Part shown: positions 1 through 12,124 of the stretch, one piece after another
Position numbering within the stretch: position 1 is the first letter of the stretch
Layout of the letters: each line of letters begins with the position of its first letter
NCBI RefSeq assembly: GCF_027943255.1
Contig: NC_072892.1
Span: 116,019,792-116,083,791 of the forward strand
Reading direction: 5' to 3'
DNA length: 64,000 nucleotides
Origin: Anastrepha obliqua
Lineage: Eukaryota; Arthropoda; Insecta; Diptera; Tephritidae
The notes under the pieces: model-generated
Database searches by the model: none
Seen by the model: only the letters and a program-made list of their open reading frames with translations
What the model was told of the DNA's origin: nothing
Position numbers and translations under genes: made by a program

Positions 1-1180
1 TCTTCATTCGTGTTGATGTCATTCTGTAGATAATCGAATCTCTGCCGGGATCCATGTCAGCAATGGCATAGCATACGGCCAACAGCGAAAGACCCAAAGC
101 AACCATGAACCATAGAATGATGTTGAAAATTACGGGATAATTTTCATCGTAATAAGCAGCAAGGTTGTAAGTATTCTGTTAATAATAAAACAATTATTAT
201 AAATGCTACCTCGAATTAAAACACATAACTTTTAATATACTTACAGTTGTTGATCCGGCAAGTGTGTCACGTCTTCTACGGGAAGTGCTACCATCTTTTT
301 CATCCTCATGAGCAATAACTACGACGAGAATTGATTGGGAGGAGTCTCCTTCGATTTTTTGCTGAAGGGTATTTAGTTCGTTAACCAAAGTGGAAACTAC
401 CTTGGATTTTTCAACACCACTCTTAACAAGTTTAGATACGTCAATTTTCGCAAGTATAAATTCATTGTTTGATTTAACACAGTTAACGAGCTCCTAAATC
501 ATAATAAGTTAGATAGATTAAGTACTCAATAAACAAGAATTTATAATATTATATGATATTCACGTACGTTTTCCTGTGAGCTAGACAAACTTATATCGCA
601 TTCAGATTGATCTTCGGTCAAGGCCAGCTTAAGTTCCTCTATTGAGGCCGAAACAGTTTTACCTTCCACACTATAGCTCACTACGTCATTACTGAGGGCC
701 AGTTGCTTCAAACCGTTTGCAACTACAATCATTGTTTTTTGTGGAAGTCCAAAGGGATCTTTGATCACAAGACCAGGAAAATCCGCGGAGTCCGATACAT
801 CCAAACCTTTTGCTGCCTTAATAATGTCACCCACCTGTTCACTGGGGAGTGCAGTAGAAACGGGCTGGAAGGATAACGATTCAGGCGTATTCAGCACGTA
901 GAAAGTGCCATCAGCTTGAACTATAATATGAAGGGTTTAATAAGTCTTATTTTACAAAATTGTGAGGTTTACAAGTGATATGCACAAAATCAATAAAACG
1001 TTCACTAACTACACCCAACAATTGCAACTACTTTTTACACTCGCCACTAGGCCGAAAATATGTTTTTATTATCCATTATGGCTTCACTTACACTTTAAAC
1101 TCTTTTATATTGTATAAATTATTTAAGGATTACTCACCTGCTAAAAAGCAGAACATAAAAATTGCACAAATCCGCAGCAT
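1..1180 (-). CDS. ATP6AP2: ATP6AP2 / (pro)renin receptor, V-ATPase accessory protein, 3' end cut by window edge
   Basis: Four exons fit with consistent phase: 1138-1180, 568-920, 245-493 and 1-175 (continues off the window). The start gives a 15-residue hydrophobic signal peptide (MLRICAIFMFCFLAG) followed by VQADGTFYVLNTPESL. The luminal part ends in a basic site (RRRR, in the exon at 245-493) where the family is cleaved. The last exon has one membrane segment (VIFNIILWFMVALGLSLLAV) followed by the family's signature tail, MDPGRDSIIYRMTS. That tail and layout are diagnostic of ATP6AP2, a type I membrane protein that helps assemble and deliver the vacuolar proton pump and also acts in Wnt and planar polarity signalling. 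About 273 residues are visible against roughly 320-350 for the family. No lesions are seen. The identification is from motif recognition; exon borders are inferred from splice sites. Confidence 0.9.
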
Positions 1181-3677
1181 ATTTTTTATTCCTGGCCCTC
1201 GATGAAAATTGGTCATATGACAACTCAGACGGACGTCTCAAATACAACAATAATGTCACAAGTCAAAATTTGGATTTTGTGTTGAAGTGGACTGTGTTTG
1301 TAGCGTACGGTTGGCAATAGTGGGATGGTGGAGACATATAGAAAGTGGTTTTAAAAAATTTATTTCTCATTATTAATTTATCAGTTTCGTGCACACTTGA
1401 ATTAACGTTATTTACGTTCTCTGCTTAAAGTAGCAAAAATAAAGCTTTTAACGGTAAATATCTACTTCGTGATGCAAATGGAAAAAATGGTCGAAAAAGT
1501 CGGTGGAGGTACCAATCGCTGCTTATTAACACAACTTTCAATCATCCGAAAGGGCAATGTGACTTTTTTCACTGATCAAAAGTTATTTGCGGAAACTATT
1601 TTAAAATGTTACTTTTTTCTTTAGCTTATAATAGGAAAGTAAAATACTTACTGGTCAAGCTTAACTGTTTCTTTATATACATAGATATAATTGGCGCTTA
1701 TTTAAACGGAATTTGACAAACAAAATTTAAAAATATTAGCAACAAGTGAAGCTAAAGGTATATTCTTTTAATTGCCGTGGGCAAGGAAAATCCACATAAA
1801 GTTACTTCGTTACAGCACAAGATTTGTTTTCTTTTCTTGTAATTTTGCTGATTTGAATGTCAAAGTGTTCTGCTTCTTTGTTGTTGTCTTATAGTCTAGA
1901 CAGACGATGGCGTAAATTAACGACTTAATTCGGAGTTATCTCAAGAATTAGGTGCAACTAATGCGGATTGGAAACTATACAGAATTTTCATAGTTAAAGC
2001 GGATTAGGGGAATTTTCAACGGCAACATTACCGAAAAATGACAGTTAATATCTAATGTGAATGAGAAATACTGAAACTTTTAAAAAGTTTTCACTAACTA
2101 ACACTAACACTAAATTACAGTTTGTAGTGATATTTAGGGGCAGTTAGAGAAATTACAATTTAAGATTTCTTTTATATAAATAAATATTTCTTCTTCTTTT
2201 ACTGATAAGACTATCCGATAAGCTAATCAATTGATTGTTTACATTCTCATTGACATTTTGATAATCAAAATACAAAATTGCTAAGCCCAATTATATTTTT
2301 TGCCTTTTTTTTTTGCCGATGCCGCCGTCGCTAATCATTAGCAAGTAGCGAATAGATGAAGCAACTGGTATAAATAAACATGTCTTGACAGCACTGCAAT
2401 AGGGCTGCCTAATATTACATTTGTTTGTAAAACAGTGAGTTATACCAGTTTTATGAGGCATAACCAAGGAGAATTGAGTACCATAGGTGGCGCCTTCCAA
2501 AAACAGTTAATTTATTTTTCGCGATGGTGACAAGTCTGACGCCACTTTCCTTTCCAATAAAAAACAAACGAACGAAACAAGCAAAAGGAGGAGAAATTAC
2601 ATGTTTGTGAAAATTCATTGAATGGCTTGGTAATATTGTATTTGTAAGATTTAAACTAAACAAACTAATGAAAACTAAATGCTTTGTGTTAAATTGTGAA
2701 AGCACAAATTAATATCAAGCCTCCAAATTCAGTTTGTTTGCGATTTTATGCGGAAGGCGCCATGGCAGGAAAGTGTTTGTGTGTGTGTATAGTTTCTTGT
2801 GTTTGGCTGTTTCCATTGTTTTCGCCTATACTTCCTTTTCACAAACAAGTAATTCTCCTTGCTTTTATTTGTTTACTCATGGCTCTTACGACACAGCGAA
2901 TTCGGAAAGCGCAACCATTATTCTATCATCCTTGAGGTATAACCGCTATACTTGCTAGCGGCGAATCTTGCTCAATAACTTTATTGATATTTTCATATGT
3001 AAATTTTTCGTCACGTGTGCCGAGCAGATTACTTTTAATGTGTTCACAATTTGCAAAAAAACAGGTTACAAAAATGTATCAATATTACGTACATATCATA
3101 GATATACATATATGATACATTTCATGAATAAATTTATTAATTTTAAATATATAAATATACATATATACATTTTATCGCCAATATATTAGTATGTATAGTG
3201 AAGTTTATGAAGGCTCTTTGAAGGCAAATACCTGCAAAACTGTTATTTCCGGAATGTTGGGAGATATAATGGTTGTTTAGGAGCCACTTCCTAACATCTC
3301 CACCAAGTTTCATTAAATAAATCATTATACTTTGCCTAAAATTGCTCATGCGGCATTTACTACTCCGACCCTAGTAGTAAATATGTAAATCCTGCTAAAT
3401 AAAATAATTATTCCTCTTAACACCTTATTAAAAATTAAATTATCACTGATAAATACAGAGTGGCAGCACCAAGCAGCATTTAGTTCATTTTTCGCTCGGC
3501 ACTCGCGTTTTGTTTACATTTTTAACAACGATATATTTAAGTTATTGCGAATATTTTCTGAATTTTTTTGAAAAATACAATTGAAACACATTACCATAAA
3601 GAAAAAGTAAAGTTCAACACCTAAGTGACTTGACTTTTGTGTAAAAAGTAATAGAAAATTCAATACACAAAACAATA
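1181..3677. other. Intergenic region between ATP6AP2 and the TTI2-like gene
   Basis: About 2.5 kb of AT-rich DNA between two divergent gene starts, so it should hold both promoters. I see no convincing exon; the short ORFs here lack family signatures. The dispersed repeat at 2315-2985 is listed separately. Confidence 0.6.
2315..2985 (+). repeat. Dispersed repeat, copy 1, interrupted by about 460 bp
   Basis: Three blocks match 6940-7066 in the same order: around 2341-2370 (gcaagtagcgaatagatgaa), the hairpin segment 2439-2464, and 2960-2985 (tagcggcgaatcttgctc). Relative to that copy, 2470-2934 is extra and is bracketed by near-identical 11-mers (gaggcataacc and gaggtataacc). The extra piece has weak inverted matches near its ends (caaggagaatt at 2464, aattctccttg at 2851; ggcgccttcc at 2489, ggaaggcgcc at 2752), so it may be a small inverted-repeat insertion. 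The family is not recognised. Confidence 0.5.
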
Positions 3678-5561
3678 ATGGTCTCTGAAGTGCAACATCT
3701 TCAGGATTTAATTGCTTCCTCTTTTGTCCCTGCTTTAAAAAACGACTTGGATGATACGCCTTTGCAGAGCGAGCAATTTAATGAATACAGAAAATATTTA
3801 GAACTACAAGTACCAATACTTTATGACCTATTACAACAAAAACAGCAATGGATCTTCGAAAGCGAAGAGCAGGAAGCTTTTGAGGTAAAAAAACTAAAAT
3901 TATGTTGCCTTTTTTAAACTCATTTATTTACAAATTAGACACTTGCCAATTTGTTGGCCTTGCTGTGCGAGATAACTGCGACATCGACCATTTACAGGCT
4001 GTCGGATGAAAAGATTCAAAGAAATGCGAATCGAATTCTACGTGAACAGCTTCCTATAAAAACCGTTGCTGTGGAACAACTCATCTTTACATTTTACCAG
4101 GAAAAACTTAATAAGGTTAAATGGAAAAAACAATTGGGAGCAGTGCATGGATTCTTACAGTTTTTACAGGTACAAGATATTGTTATTTTTACAGTTCTTA
4201 AGAAAATTTGTGTGGAAGGATCCAGGTGGTTTTACGAGCATATAATCAAGATCTGATATAAAAGTTCCGGGAGCCAAGCATATCCAGTTTAAGGCTCTAT
4301 AATAATAACATTATGTTCATTTTTAAATGATTTACAGTGCTTAAAGTGGAACAGGATAATATTTTAACTTTCTTATCCATCTGTATCTGTTTACAATTGT
4401 ATTTCTTTTTTTGTTTTTCGTAGTTGCAATATTGCGCTCAAACAATACCAAAGCAGTGGGTGAATTTCTGCTTATCGATAGGCCTAACTGTGCGTGAAAG
4501 CCATGAGCCTACTTGCAAACGCATGGGGATATTAATCTTTCAGCTTCTTTTGAATTCTAGTGTAAGAATATAGTAACGAAATCAACTCTTCTAATGAATG
4601 AGTGAATTTAATATTTATTAGGTTTACAGAATTTTTCGTACATTCAAGAGCAAAACATACACAGTGTTATATACGATTCAGCATACAAAGATGTTGATTT
4701 TTTGGACTCGGTAGAATCGGCAACAGATGTCTGGAAATGCTTGTACAGTTGTCTAAACTTCTTTACGGACTTAGATAGCTTCAAGGTAATTTATTGTATA
4801 TATGTTTGAAAGGTTCAATTGTCTCTTATAGTTATTTTCTTTAGTGGAGCCAATTGGATGACCTGATGGAAAAAGCGATTAAAAATGTAACAATGGCATC
4901 TGATAGTATAATCTCCCTTTGCCATTTGCAATTTGTTATCAAATTTGCAGTATATTTCGCAATAAATCAAAAAGAGATCGAAAATCATTGCGAATCAGAT
5001 CTCAACGACCCAGCTGCTTTAGAACAGTGTCGAAATGTGTGCGTTACAAACAATTCTTATACAATTTTTCGATGGGCAAAAAACATTTTGAATATGTTTA
5101 CTGTGAACTCATATAAACTAATGCAAGATAAAGAGATTTCGAAGAAATTTTTATTGGTATGTGATACATTAAAGCTAGTACATGAAAAATGTTGATTTTA
5201 TTCAATAGTATTTTACTTTTTAGGAAATACACAAGTGTTATTTGGTTTGTATAATGCCAATTGAATTACAAATAATCGGTCCACTCTTATTACAATTTCT
5301 GGAAAAGTTTACAATTGTTTTAATGCAGGTCATGAACTCACATAAAATGGATCTTGAAATCATTAAGGTAACAGCAATAAACAATCAAGTATCGAAATTT
5401 TCTAAATTTTTTTTAAATTTCAGTTAGTCCACATGACTTTGGAAACATTCAAATTTCAACTACAATATTCCCCCCACATTAATGAAAGTAAAGACTTCGA
5501 AAAACTTTACAAAGCTCTGACACAACTACTAAAACACAATACCTTTGTACAAAATAAATAA
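3678..5561 (+). CDS. Probable TTI2-like (TELO2-interacting) helical-repeat protein, 441 residues
   Basis: Seven exons join in one frame: 3678-3884, 3939-4169, 4424-4561, 4630-4785, 4845-5156, 5224-5367 and 5424-5561. All six introns are phase 0 and short. The protein is all-helical in appearance, with repeated amphipathic, leucine- and cysteine-rich segments such as LANLLALLCEITAT, VWKCLYSCLNFF and LLLQFLEKFTIVLMQ. Length and composition fit TTI2, the subunit of the TELO2-TTI1-TTI2 cochaperone that stabilises PIKK kinases such as mTOR, ATM and ATR, but I base this on general resemblance, not on a decisive motif. Another HEAT-type protein is possible. AATAAA signals follow at 5593 and 5637. 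The next gene is convergent, its stop 158 bp away. Reading frame and splicing are well supported; the name is not. Confidence 0.4.
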
Positions 5562-5718
5562 ATGAATTAAAGTTTATTGTAAAGGTTTAGGAAATAAAAT
5601 GCACAATTTTTCAACAAGGGTTTAAAAATAAAATGTACAAATAAAGGTGGGCGTGCATGTGGAAACAAAAACAAATTGACCTTCAAGTTTGGTGTGAAAT
5701 ATTCGCCTAAAAGAAAAA

Positions 5719-6408
5719 CTACTTGAATAGATACATTCTGGATCTATTGTCAAAAACACATACCTCATTGTCTGAATCTTCACAACTACGTTGCTGAATT
5801 ACGCCTTCTGCAACTACACCCTGCAGCTTCCGCTGAATACTATCAGCAATGTCATTGGGATTTTTGTTATTATCTTCATGTACTGAGTAGCTGGCAGGAG
5901 AGACTTCTTCGCCAGTTGCTGTTTCATCGGTTTCGTAACATGTGTCGAGTTTATTTTGAAACTCACAGCCTGATGGTATATCTAAAATAGCACAAAAACT
6001 GTTGTAGAATTTAAAAATTTTAACCAGATTTTCACAACCTTCGTCAAGCTCCGCACTTTCTCCACATTCGATATTAGCCATTTCTTTGGCGCACATTACT
6101 TCCGCATTCTCCGTAAGAGATTCTACCAAATTGAGACGATAAGTATGCTTCTCTTCCTCAATTTCTTGCTTGAGGCGTTGCATTTCCTCCTGCAGCTTTT
6201 TACGTCGTTCCTCTAACTCTAGCAACTTGGACTGTTCATTCTCCAATGTACGACATAATTCTTTGAAGGTATTATTCGCAATATCTACCAGTGATTGAGA
6301 TTTGTCATAGAGTAAAGAATTTGAATTTGATACTTTTGCTGGACTACTGACATTGTCCTCCGTTTGAAGTTTGTCCAAATCATTCGCGCTATCTGTATTA
6401 TGTGCCAT
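5719..6408 (-). CDS. Unrecognised 229-residue coiled-coil protein
   Basis: A single uninterrupted ORF with an acidic N-terminus (about residues 1-45), then a long charged heptad region (about 50-100, including ENEQSKLLELEERRKKLQEE) typical of a dimeric coiled coil. A less charged, possibly globular segment follows (about 120-160, ENLVKIFKFYNSFCAILDIP), then a disordered acidic tail. A coil joined to a small globular domain is seen in several kinetochore and centrosome proteins, but I see no signature that names it. Near the 3' end GAG|GTATGT could be a splice donor (about 5765), so the final 13 residues may be replaced by another exon. The gene converges on the TTI2-like gene. Confidence 0.6.
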   Translation of the reverse strand: MAHNTDSANDLDKLQTEDNVSSPAKVSNSNSLLYDKSQSLVDIANNTFKELCRTLENEQSKLLELEERRKKLQEEMQRLKQEIEEEKHTYRLNLVESLTENAEVMCAKEMANIECGESAELDEGCENLVKIFKFYNSFCAILDIPSGCEFQNKLDTCYETDETATGEEVSPASYSVHEDNNKNPNDIADSIQRKLQGVVAEGVIQQRSCEDSDNEVCVFDNRSRMYLFK

Positions 6409-6899
6409 TTTCCCAAATAATTAAATAATCTATGGAATAATCCTAAGTGTAAGTGAAACGAGGGGCACGAGTAAAAAGTTTTTATTTTCAAAAATATTAT
6501 GTCAAATATTCAGAAAGAACGGAAAATTTCGTTTGACACTTTTCGCTTGGATAGCTTAAAGTAAATAGCTAACGTCCATAAATTATACTATTCTCTAACA
6601 ACTAACGAGTTATGACTAAATACTCGTTTAGGTGGGATTACTTTAAATTCTGTCTCAATTGCAGTGCCTGAATTAAAAACGACGAAACTGATTTTTTTTG
6701 TTGTTTTTACGTGGGAAGTTATCGTATAAATAAGATAGTACAAGACCAAGGCATCGGGCTTGTATATAAGCCGCATGCGAGTACCAGATTTGACCCCTCT
6801 AGGCCTACCCTGTCGAAACGGTCTGTCTCTTGGGCCTACCGTTAGATGAAATAGATTACAACGACCGATGAGTTCACTATACTTGGCTGGGATTTGCGA

Positions 6900-7066
6900 A
6901 CTGCTACAGCAACGGAAATTCGCAATCATAGACCTCTTCATTAAGCGTTGGCAAGTGGCGAACAGATGAAGCAACTGGTGGATAGCATGGTGAAAATAAT
7001 GGGTTATACCAGTTTTATGAGGTATAACCATACTCTTTAGCGGCGAATCTTGCTCGATAACTTTGT
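6900..7066 (+). repeat. Dispersed repeat, copy 2, with a perfect 9-bp hairpin
   Basis: Matches 2341-2464 and 2935-2985. At 7002-7029 it contains GGTTATACC, a 10-base spacer, then GGTATAACC, a perfect inverted repeat. The equivalent hairpin at 2439-2464 has one mismatch. The repeat may extend further left, where copy 1 gives no alignment. Confidence 0.55.
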
Positions 7067-7553
7067 TGTTGTTTTAACATGCAAGGTTGTTGTTGTTTTA
7101 ACATGCAAGTATTCTGCTCGTCTTTTTTTTATTTTTTATTCTGCTCGCCAAGTCAGCAGAGCCCAGAGGTAACGAGCAGAGAAGCGGTGAATCGAAGGCG
7201 CCTAATACTCATGTGAGCGGAGCTTAGCATTAAAGCAGAGCAATACTAATCCAACTTAAACCCTCTGTTTATTTAAATCTATGTATTTATTTTTTGTTAT
7301 CTTGTCTGTTGGATATTTTATAGTCCATGTACTTTTAACACAAATATTAATTTTCTAACAAATCAAAAAGCTTCACATACGAAAGTGATTTAATAAGTCC
7401 AAAATTTTATTTTGTTCATTCGCACCAAATCAATTGGATGTGTTATAATTCAGCCCGCGGTTTTGGTGTTGCGTGCATTTCACTTAAAATTATATGTAAT
7501 TAATGTCGAAATGCAAATACAAATAACCAAAATCAATAATAATAATTGGCGCG

Positions 7554-7652
7554 TACACCCTTTGCCATTGCCTTCCTTCATTTTCGAACCTAAATTCTCT
7601 CTGAATTCCGAATGGTAGTCACGCACCAACCCATTCGGTTACGGCGGCCGCC
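7554..7652 (-). mobile_element. tRNA-derived SINE, internally deleted copy
   Basis: On the minus strand it begins with a tRNA-like head: an A-box-like stretch (gtaaccgaatgggttggtgc) and the sequence around a degenerate B box. It ends in the family's 3' end, ggtgtacgcgccaatt. The middle of the element is missing compared with the full copies at 23544-23870 and 38598-38880. Confidence 0.75.
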
Positions 7653-8312
7653 AAAATCAATTAAGATCTGTATTTATCATGCTTTGTCCAATATATACAA
7701 TTTAATTCATTACAAATGTTATTGTTTAACATAAAAAGCATTATCTGATGACTGGGAGTTGATAGAATTAAATATTTTTGCAGTCGGTGCGCATTGCCGG
7801 GATGATAGTGACCTCAGATTGAAGCTAAACATAATTGTGTAATGTATTACTTAAAGCACTGATTACACAACAGTAAAAAAATTAGTAATTATTATTAGTA
7901 CACTTATAATATAATAAGATATCAAACAAATATGCAGTTACATAAGCCGATCCAGCACATTGTACTGAAACCGTTTGAATCGTTAACTCGTACTTTCTTT
8001 TTTCAATGAATTTAATTAAACTGAAATGAATTCAATTTTATGTAAAAATAAATATATAATACATACATATATGCTTAGGCTAACCCCATCTTATTGAAAC
8101 TAAAATATGTGGTGTTCCACAACTGAACTTCCTTCAGAGAAGTAAATAAAATTTAGCATTGATATCTGAGAAAAGTGTGTTGATCTACATAATTGATCTA
8201 ATTGCCATTTTTGTACTTATTCTTTTAGGGGATTTCAAAAATATTATCTCATGCGAATATTTGTTCACGGTGTATTACAATACTAAAATTCTATATTACT
8301 CAAGGTTTCAAA

Positions 8313-10428
8313 TCATTGCTTTTCAGTTGGTAATATGCTCCCACGGGCCTCATTGCGCAATTTCTCTACTTCCAACTCTAGTTTCTTTGCTTTTAATAAC
8401 ATTACGGAACGTTCTATATCGAGGTTCTCCATCTGTTTGGTGAAATATGTTGTTTTCGCTCGCATAAGTTGTATTTCCACGCGGGTCCTTAGATCTTCTA
8501 ATGTTTTGTTTCTTTGATATGGATTTTCGCGTTTAAATATTTTTGGTGGCTTAGGTTCAAAAGTATGATCGCTGTCTTCATTTATAAATGGATTTTCCCC
8601 CAAATATCCATCAACAAACTGTTAGTGAATACAAATTAGTACAAATGTGACGGTTGGAAGCAACAAGAAAATACCTCAATTTGTTTCTCGTAAAGATTGC
8701 TAATGTCTCCGTCAAAACCAGTAGATGAGTTATTACTTCTTGTTGGACTAGTTGGAGCTATTTTTCCATCAATTATTTCATACTTTGGCTTAAGTGGAGG
8801 TATTTTTGGTAATTTCTGTAACAAGAAACATTTATAAATACATATATAATAAAATTATTTGAGTTTTGGTGTCTTTTCTGGACGGATTGTCTGAATGTGA
8901 TCATAGTCGTGGAATACATTTATTTTGCAGAGGCTAAAGCCTAATGGCCAAGTTATCAAAAAATTCTGTATTTGTCGACTAAAATGCCTAAAAATTCATA
9001 ATATCTAGTATTTTTTATTAGCGCGAGGTCGTGGTTCTGTTAGGTTACACTTTGATCCTATACAAATCCCCTATCCTATATCGATCCTGTTGAATTTGTA
9101 AATAGGTGGACTTTAATGCTAGAGAAATACGGTATATGTAAATAAGTGTAACAAATGATAAGTTATGGGAAAACCTTGAGTTTAAATATAGTATACTAAA
9201 AAGATAAAGAAGAGAAACTCCAGAACAAAAGCCCAAAAAACGAAACGTTTATATGATAGTCCATCTAAGGAATAATCCGAATTAATATTTTGCAAATGAC
9301 TGTCACTAGAGCATTTGATAAAATTACTTTTGGGACGTGTTTTATGCTGTTACAAGAAACAAATTATTAATTAATATGATATGATTTTAATAGTATTTTA
9401 GCCAAAATTAGCGCGAATAATCCGAAATCAAAAAACTAAGTAGTGTTCATATAATCTCAAAAAATGCTAATGAAAATCTAAATGTATGTTGTGTACTCTC
9501 TTAGAAGCTAACTTAAACAGCAAATTAAAATTCCACAAATACTTTAAGTATATGAACTCTTTCTTGTTTGAAACGCATGTAGTTAATGATGAAAGATTAA
9601 CATTTTTCACCTATTAAAAGCTTTCAATTTGAGATGGATCGATGCTATTAAAGTGCATAGGATAGGACGTGTTAGTGGCGGTTGTGTATTTGGCTACAAA
9701 AAAATGTTGAAAGTATTTTTAATACAAAGTTTGTTGATCTGTTTGTTAATCTCGGTGACAGCAATTCATTGTTTATACCTCAATGCATAAATTGTACAAG
9801 CTGGAGCAACGATTTTACCAAGTTAAAAGAATTGTTTAACAGTGCTTTGGGAGTAGAAAAATATGAGCCAGTAGAGACTTTTGCGCTTCTTTATTAAAAA
9901 ACTGATTTTTTGCCTACAAACACGCTGAATGACATGATTCCCATTGAAACCAATCTACTTCTTGAATTTAATATGAAATATAGAACATGAATAAACAACA
10001 ACAGCAAACAAATTATATAAATTCCAAACAACTATGCTTCTCTATTTTAATTTATCCCAACAACCCCCAATATTTCACTTACCTTCATTGTTGGCTTGCC
10101 AGGCTTTCTCTCTAACTCTATTTTGTGGTACTAAAATGCAGCAAACAATTAAAAATTTGATACAAATAGTTTGTATGTAAAGCTATTTACTTTTAAATGT
10201 GTTAAGAGCCCTTTAGTTGACCCGAAACAGGTCTTTAGAACTTTATTGCAGCTTTTGCACTGCGCTGTCGGCCCACCGCAAGCAGAAACCAAAAAATAAT
10301 ACCATACTGAACTTTTATCATCAGCCTTTGATTTATGTGGGATATATTTCACATCTTCCAAGGTTTCTAATAAAAAATTTTATATGGAATAGCTTTTCTT
10401 ATTAAAATATTAATATTTATTTACCCAT
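8313..10428 (-). CDS. BED zinc-finger protein A, 224 residues
   Basis: Five coding exons: 10425-10428 (only ATG plus one base), 10366-10191, 10130-10083, 8815-8675 and 8618-8313; all junction phases agree. One BED finger lies at about residues 15-65: the aromatic start SVWYYF, then CKSC, then HLKYH, whose last histidine is supplied by the next exon. BED fingers bind DNA and are common in chromatin proteins and hAT transposases. A serine/proline-rich linker leads to a C-terminal charged helix (about 160-210; YFTKQMENLDIERS, LLKAKKLELEVEKL) that matches the C-termini of the three neighbouring BED genes. No transposase domain is present, so this is a host-type regulator, target unknown. The long intron 8816-10082 also holds a 71-residue ORF (9682-9897, plus) with no recognisable domain. 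Confidence 0.8.
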
Positions 10429-10870
10429 GTTCCAAGTAAAGTAGCCACAACAAAAAATGGTAAATAAAAATATTGGGTTACACATCCCTGTTTGTTGACA
10501 ACACACAGGGTGCGTAAAATTCATTTTTTTTTAATACTAGCCTACAGTCAGAAAAATTAAACCAACATTTTTTTTCTTTTTTATGTTCGTGGAACCTAGT
10601 GGTAATGTTTAACTTTGTTCACAGGACGGTTATTTGAAACTGTATAGCATGTACATAGCTAAGTAAACTACAATACTCCGAAAAATAAAGAAAATTGCAA
10701 AAGATGTGAGAGAAAAATTTGTCCCGGTTAGTACTCAAGTATGATAGGTTTCAACATTTGGCAAGGTAGTAACATGAGCAATGGCTGCGTTAATTTTTTT
10801 ATCAACACAACTTCAGTTTTGTCGTAAACAAACCCCCCCAGATTCCCAGTTACGTTAGCAAATCATCAGC

Positions 10871-11245
10871 TGTTGTTGTTGTTGTTGTTGGAGCAGCATA
10901 AACATTCCATATTACATATATAATTGGCACCCTTTTTGGGTGTTTGGCCGTGCTCTTCCTTCTATTTGTGGTGTGCATCTTGATGTTGTTCCACAAATGG
11001 AGGGACCTACAGTTTCAAGCCGACTCCGAACGGCAGATATTTTTATGAGGAGATTTTTCATGGCAGAAATACACTCGGAGGTTTGCCATTGCCTGCCCGA
11101 GGGGGACCGCTATTAGAAAATATTTTTCTTAATTTTGTTGCTTCACCGAGATTCGAACCAACGACCTCTCTGTGAATTCCGAATGGTAGTCACGCACCAA
11201 CTTATTCAGCTATGGCGGCATTCCCCATACTTACATACAAATCAG
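10871..11245. mobile_element. tRNA-derived SINE (minus, 10922-11220) inserted into a short (GTT)n-headed repeat
   Basis: The SINE runs from the 3' end at 10922 (aattggcaccc) to the head near 11220. A good B box is visible at about 11148-11160 (minus strand GGTTCGAATCTCG). It sits inside a copy of the common repeat that begins with GTT repeats and gcagcataaacattcc: that motif is on the left at 10871-10908, and its continuation ccccatac is on the right from 11222. CATTCC is present on both sides and is a possible target duplication. Confidence 0.75.
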
Positions 11246-12124
11246 CTGATTCTTTCAAGTTCGTTGAGAACCATGATTCACACATTATGGGATTTTGAAC
11301 AGCTGATAGGCGAAATGGCGGGCTGCCAGCGAAAACGCGCCAAAAATAACTAACAAAAAAAATACGTTTTTGGTTAATGGAAAAATTACGCAATTGAAAT
11401 GTTTATAATTATTTGTCTTACCGTAAAATTAATCCAATAGAAACGAAATAATTTAAATTGAAGGGAGTTTTAGAATTTTCCAAAGCCTTTTGTATCCTTT
11501 TCGACTTCTACTTTTAATTAGTCTTATGTACATAATGTAATTTTATTGAAAATTGTGTGTTGGTTTATGTAAATTTGTATATACGTAAATATTCTATGGT
11601 TGAAAAGCGTAGGTAAGGGAATTAAATTTGAGTTTGAGATATTTTACAAAAATTAAAGGTAATCTGCTTTAACTTATTTTGTTCGTTGTTTGAGAATTTT
11701 TTTTTTTTTGTTACCCACTTCCTGGGTTATATTAAAAAATCGCAATATGTCATGTTTTTAATTATAACTTATGTTTTTCGGGTTCAATACTTTATTATTA
11801 TTAAAGTTCTTTTGTATATGAGTTTTAAATAATTTCACTTACATATACATTTTTAAATTTTTTGGTTATTTATGTACATATTTTAAACGGATTGTGCTTA
11901 TGTTTGGTATATGTAGGTGTTTACGAGTGATATAAGGCTATTGGGCAACCGCACATTAAATACTAACCTCACTGGTGGTGTGGAAACTAAAAATTCCCAA
12001 TTTTTGTTTAAAAAATACCCAAGTCATGATTCTACTGGGGTGACAATATTGGCAAATGTTATAAAAAATGCACATTTTTCAGCGCTCTTACGAGAAAAAG
12101 AGTTTCCGATCTAGTCATTTATGA

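Larger units (their letters stand above)
6492..8312. other. Intergenic repeat-rich region
   Basis: It holds repeat copy 2 (6900-7066) and a broken SINE (7554-7652). The ORF at 6588-7031 overlaps the repeat and has no family signature, so I do not call it a gene. The rest is low-complexity AT-rich DNA. Confidence 0.6.

Noticed and set aside
6588..7031. 147-codon ORF on minus
   Set aside because: Overlaps a dispersed repeat and shows no protein family; the shared PHKTGITH words come from the repeat hairpin region.
9682..9897. 71-codon plus ORF in BED gene A intron
   Set aside because: No recognisable domain, no splice partners; could be an old repeat but unsupported.
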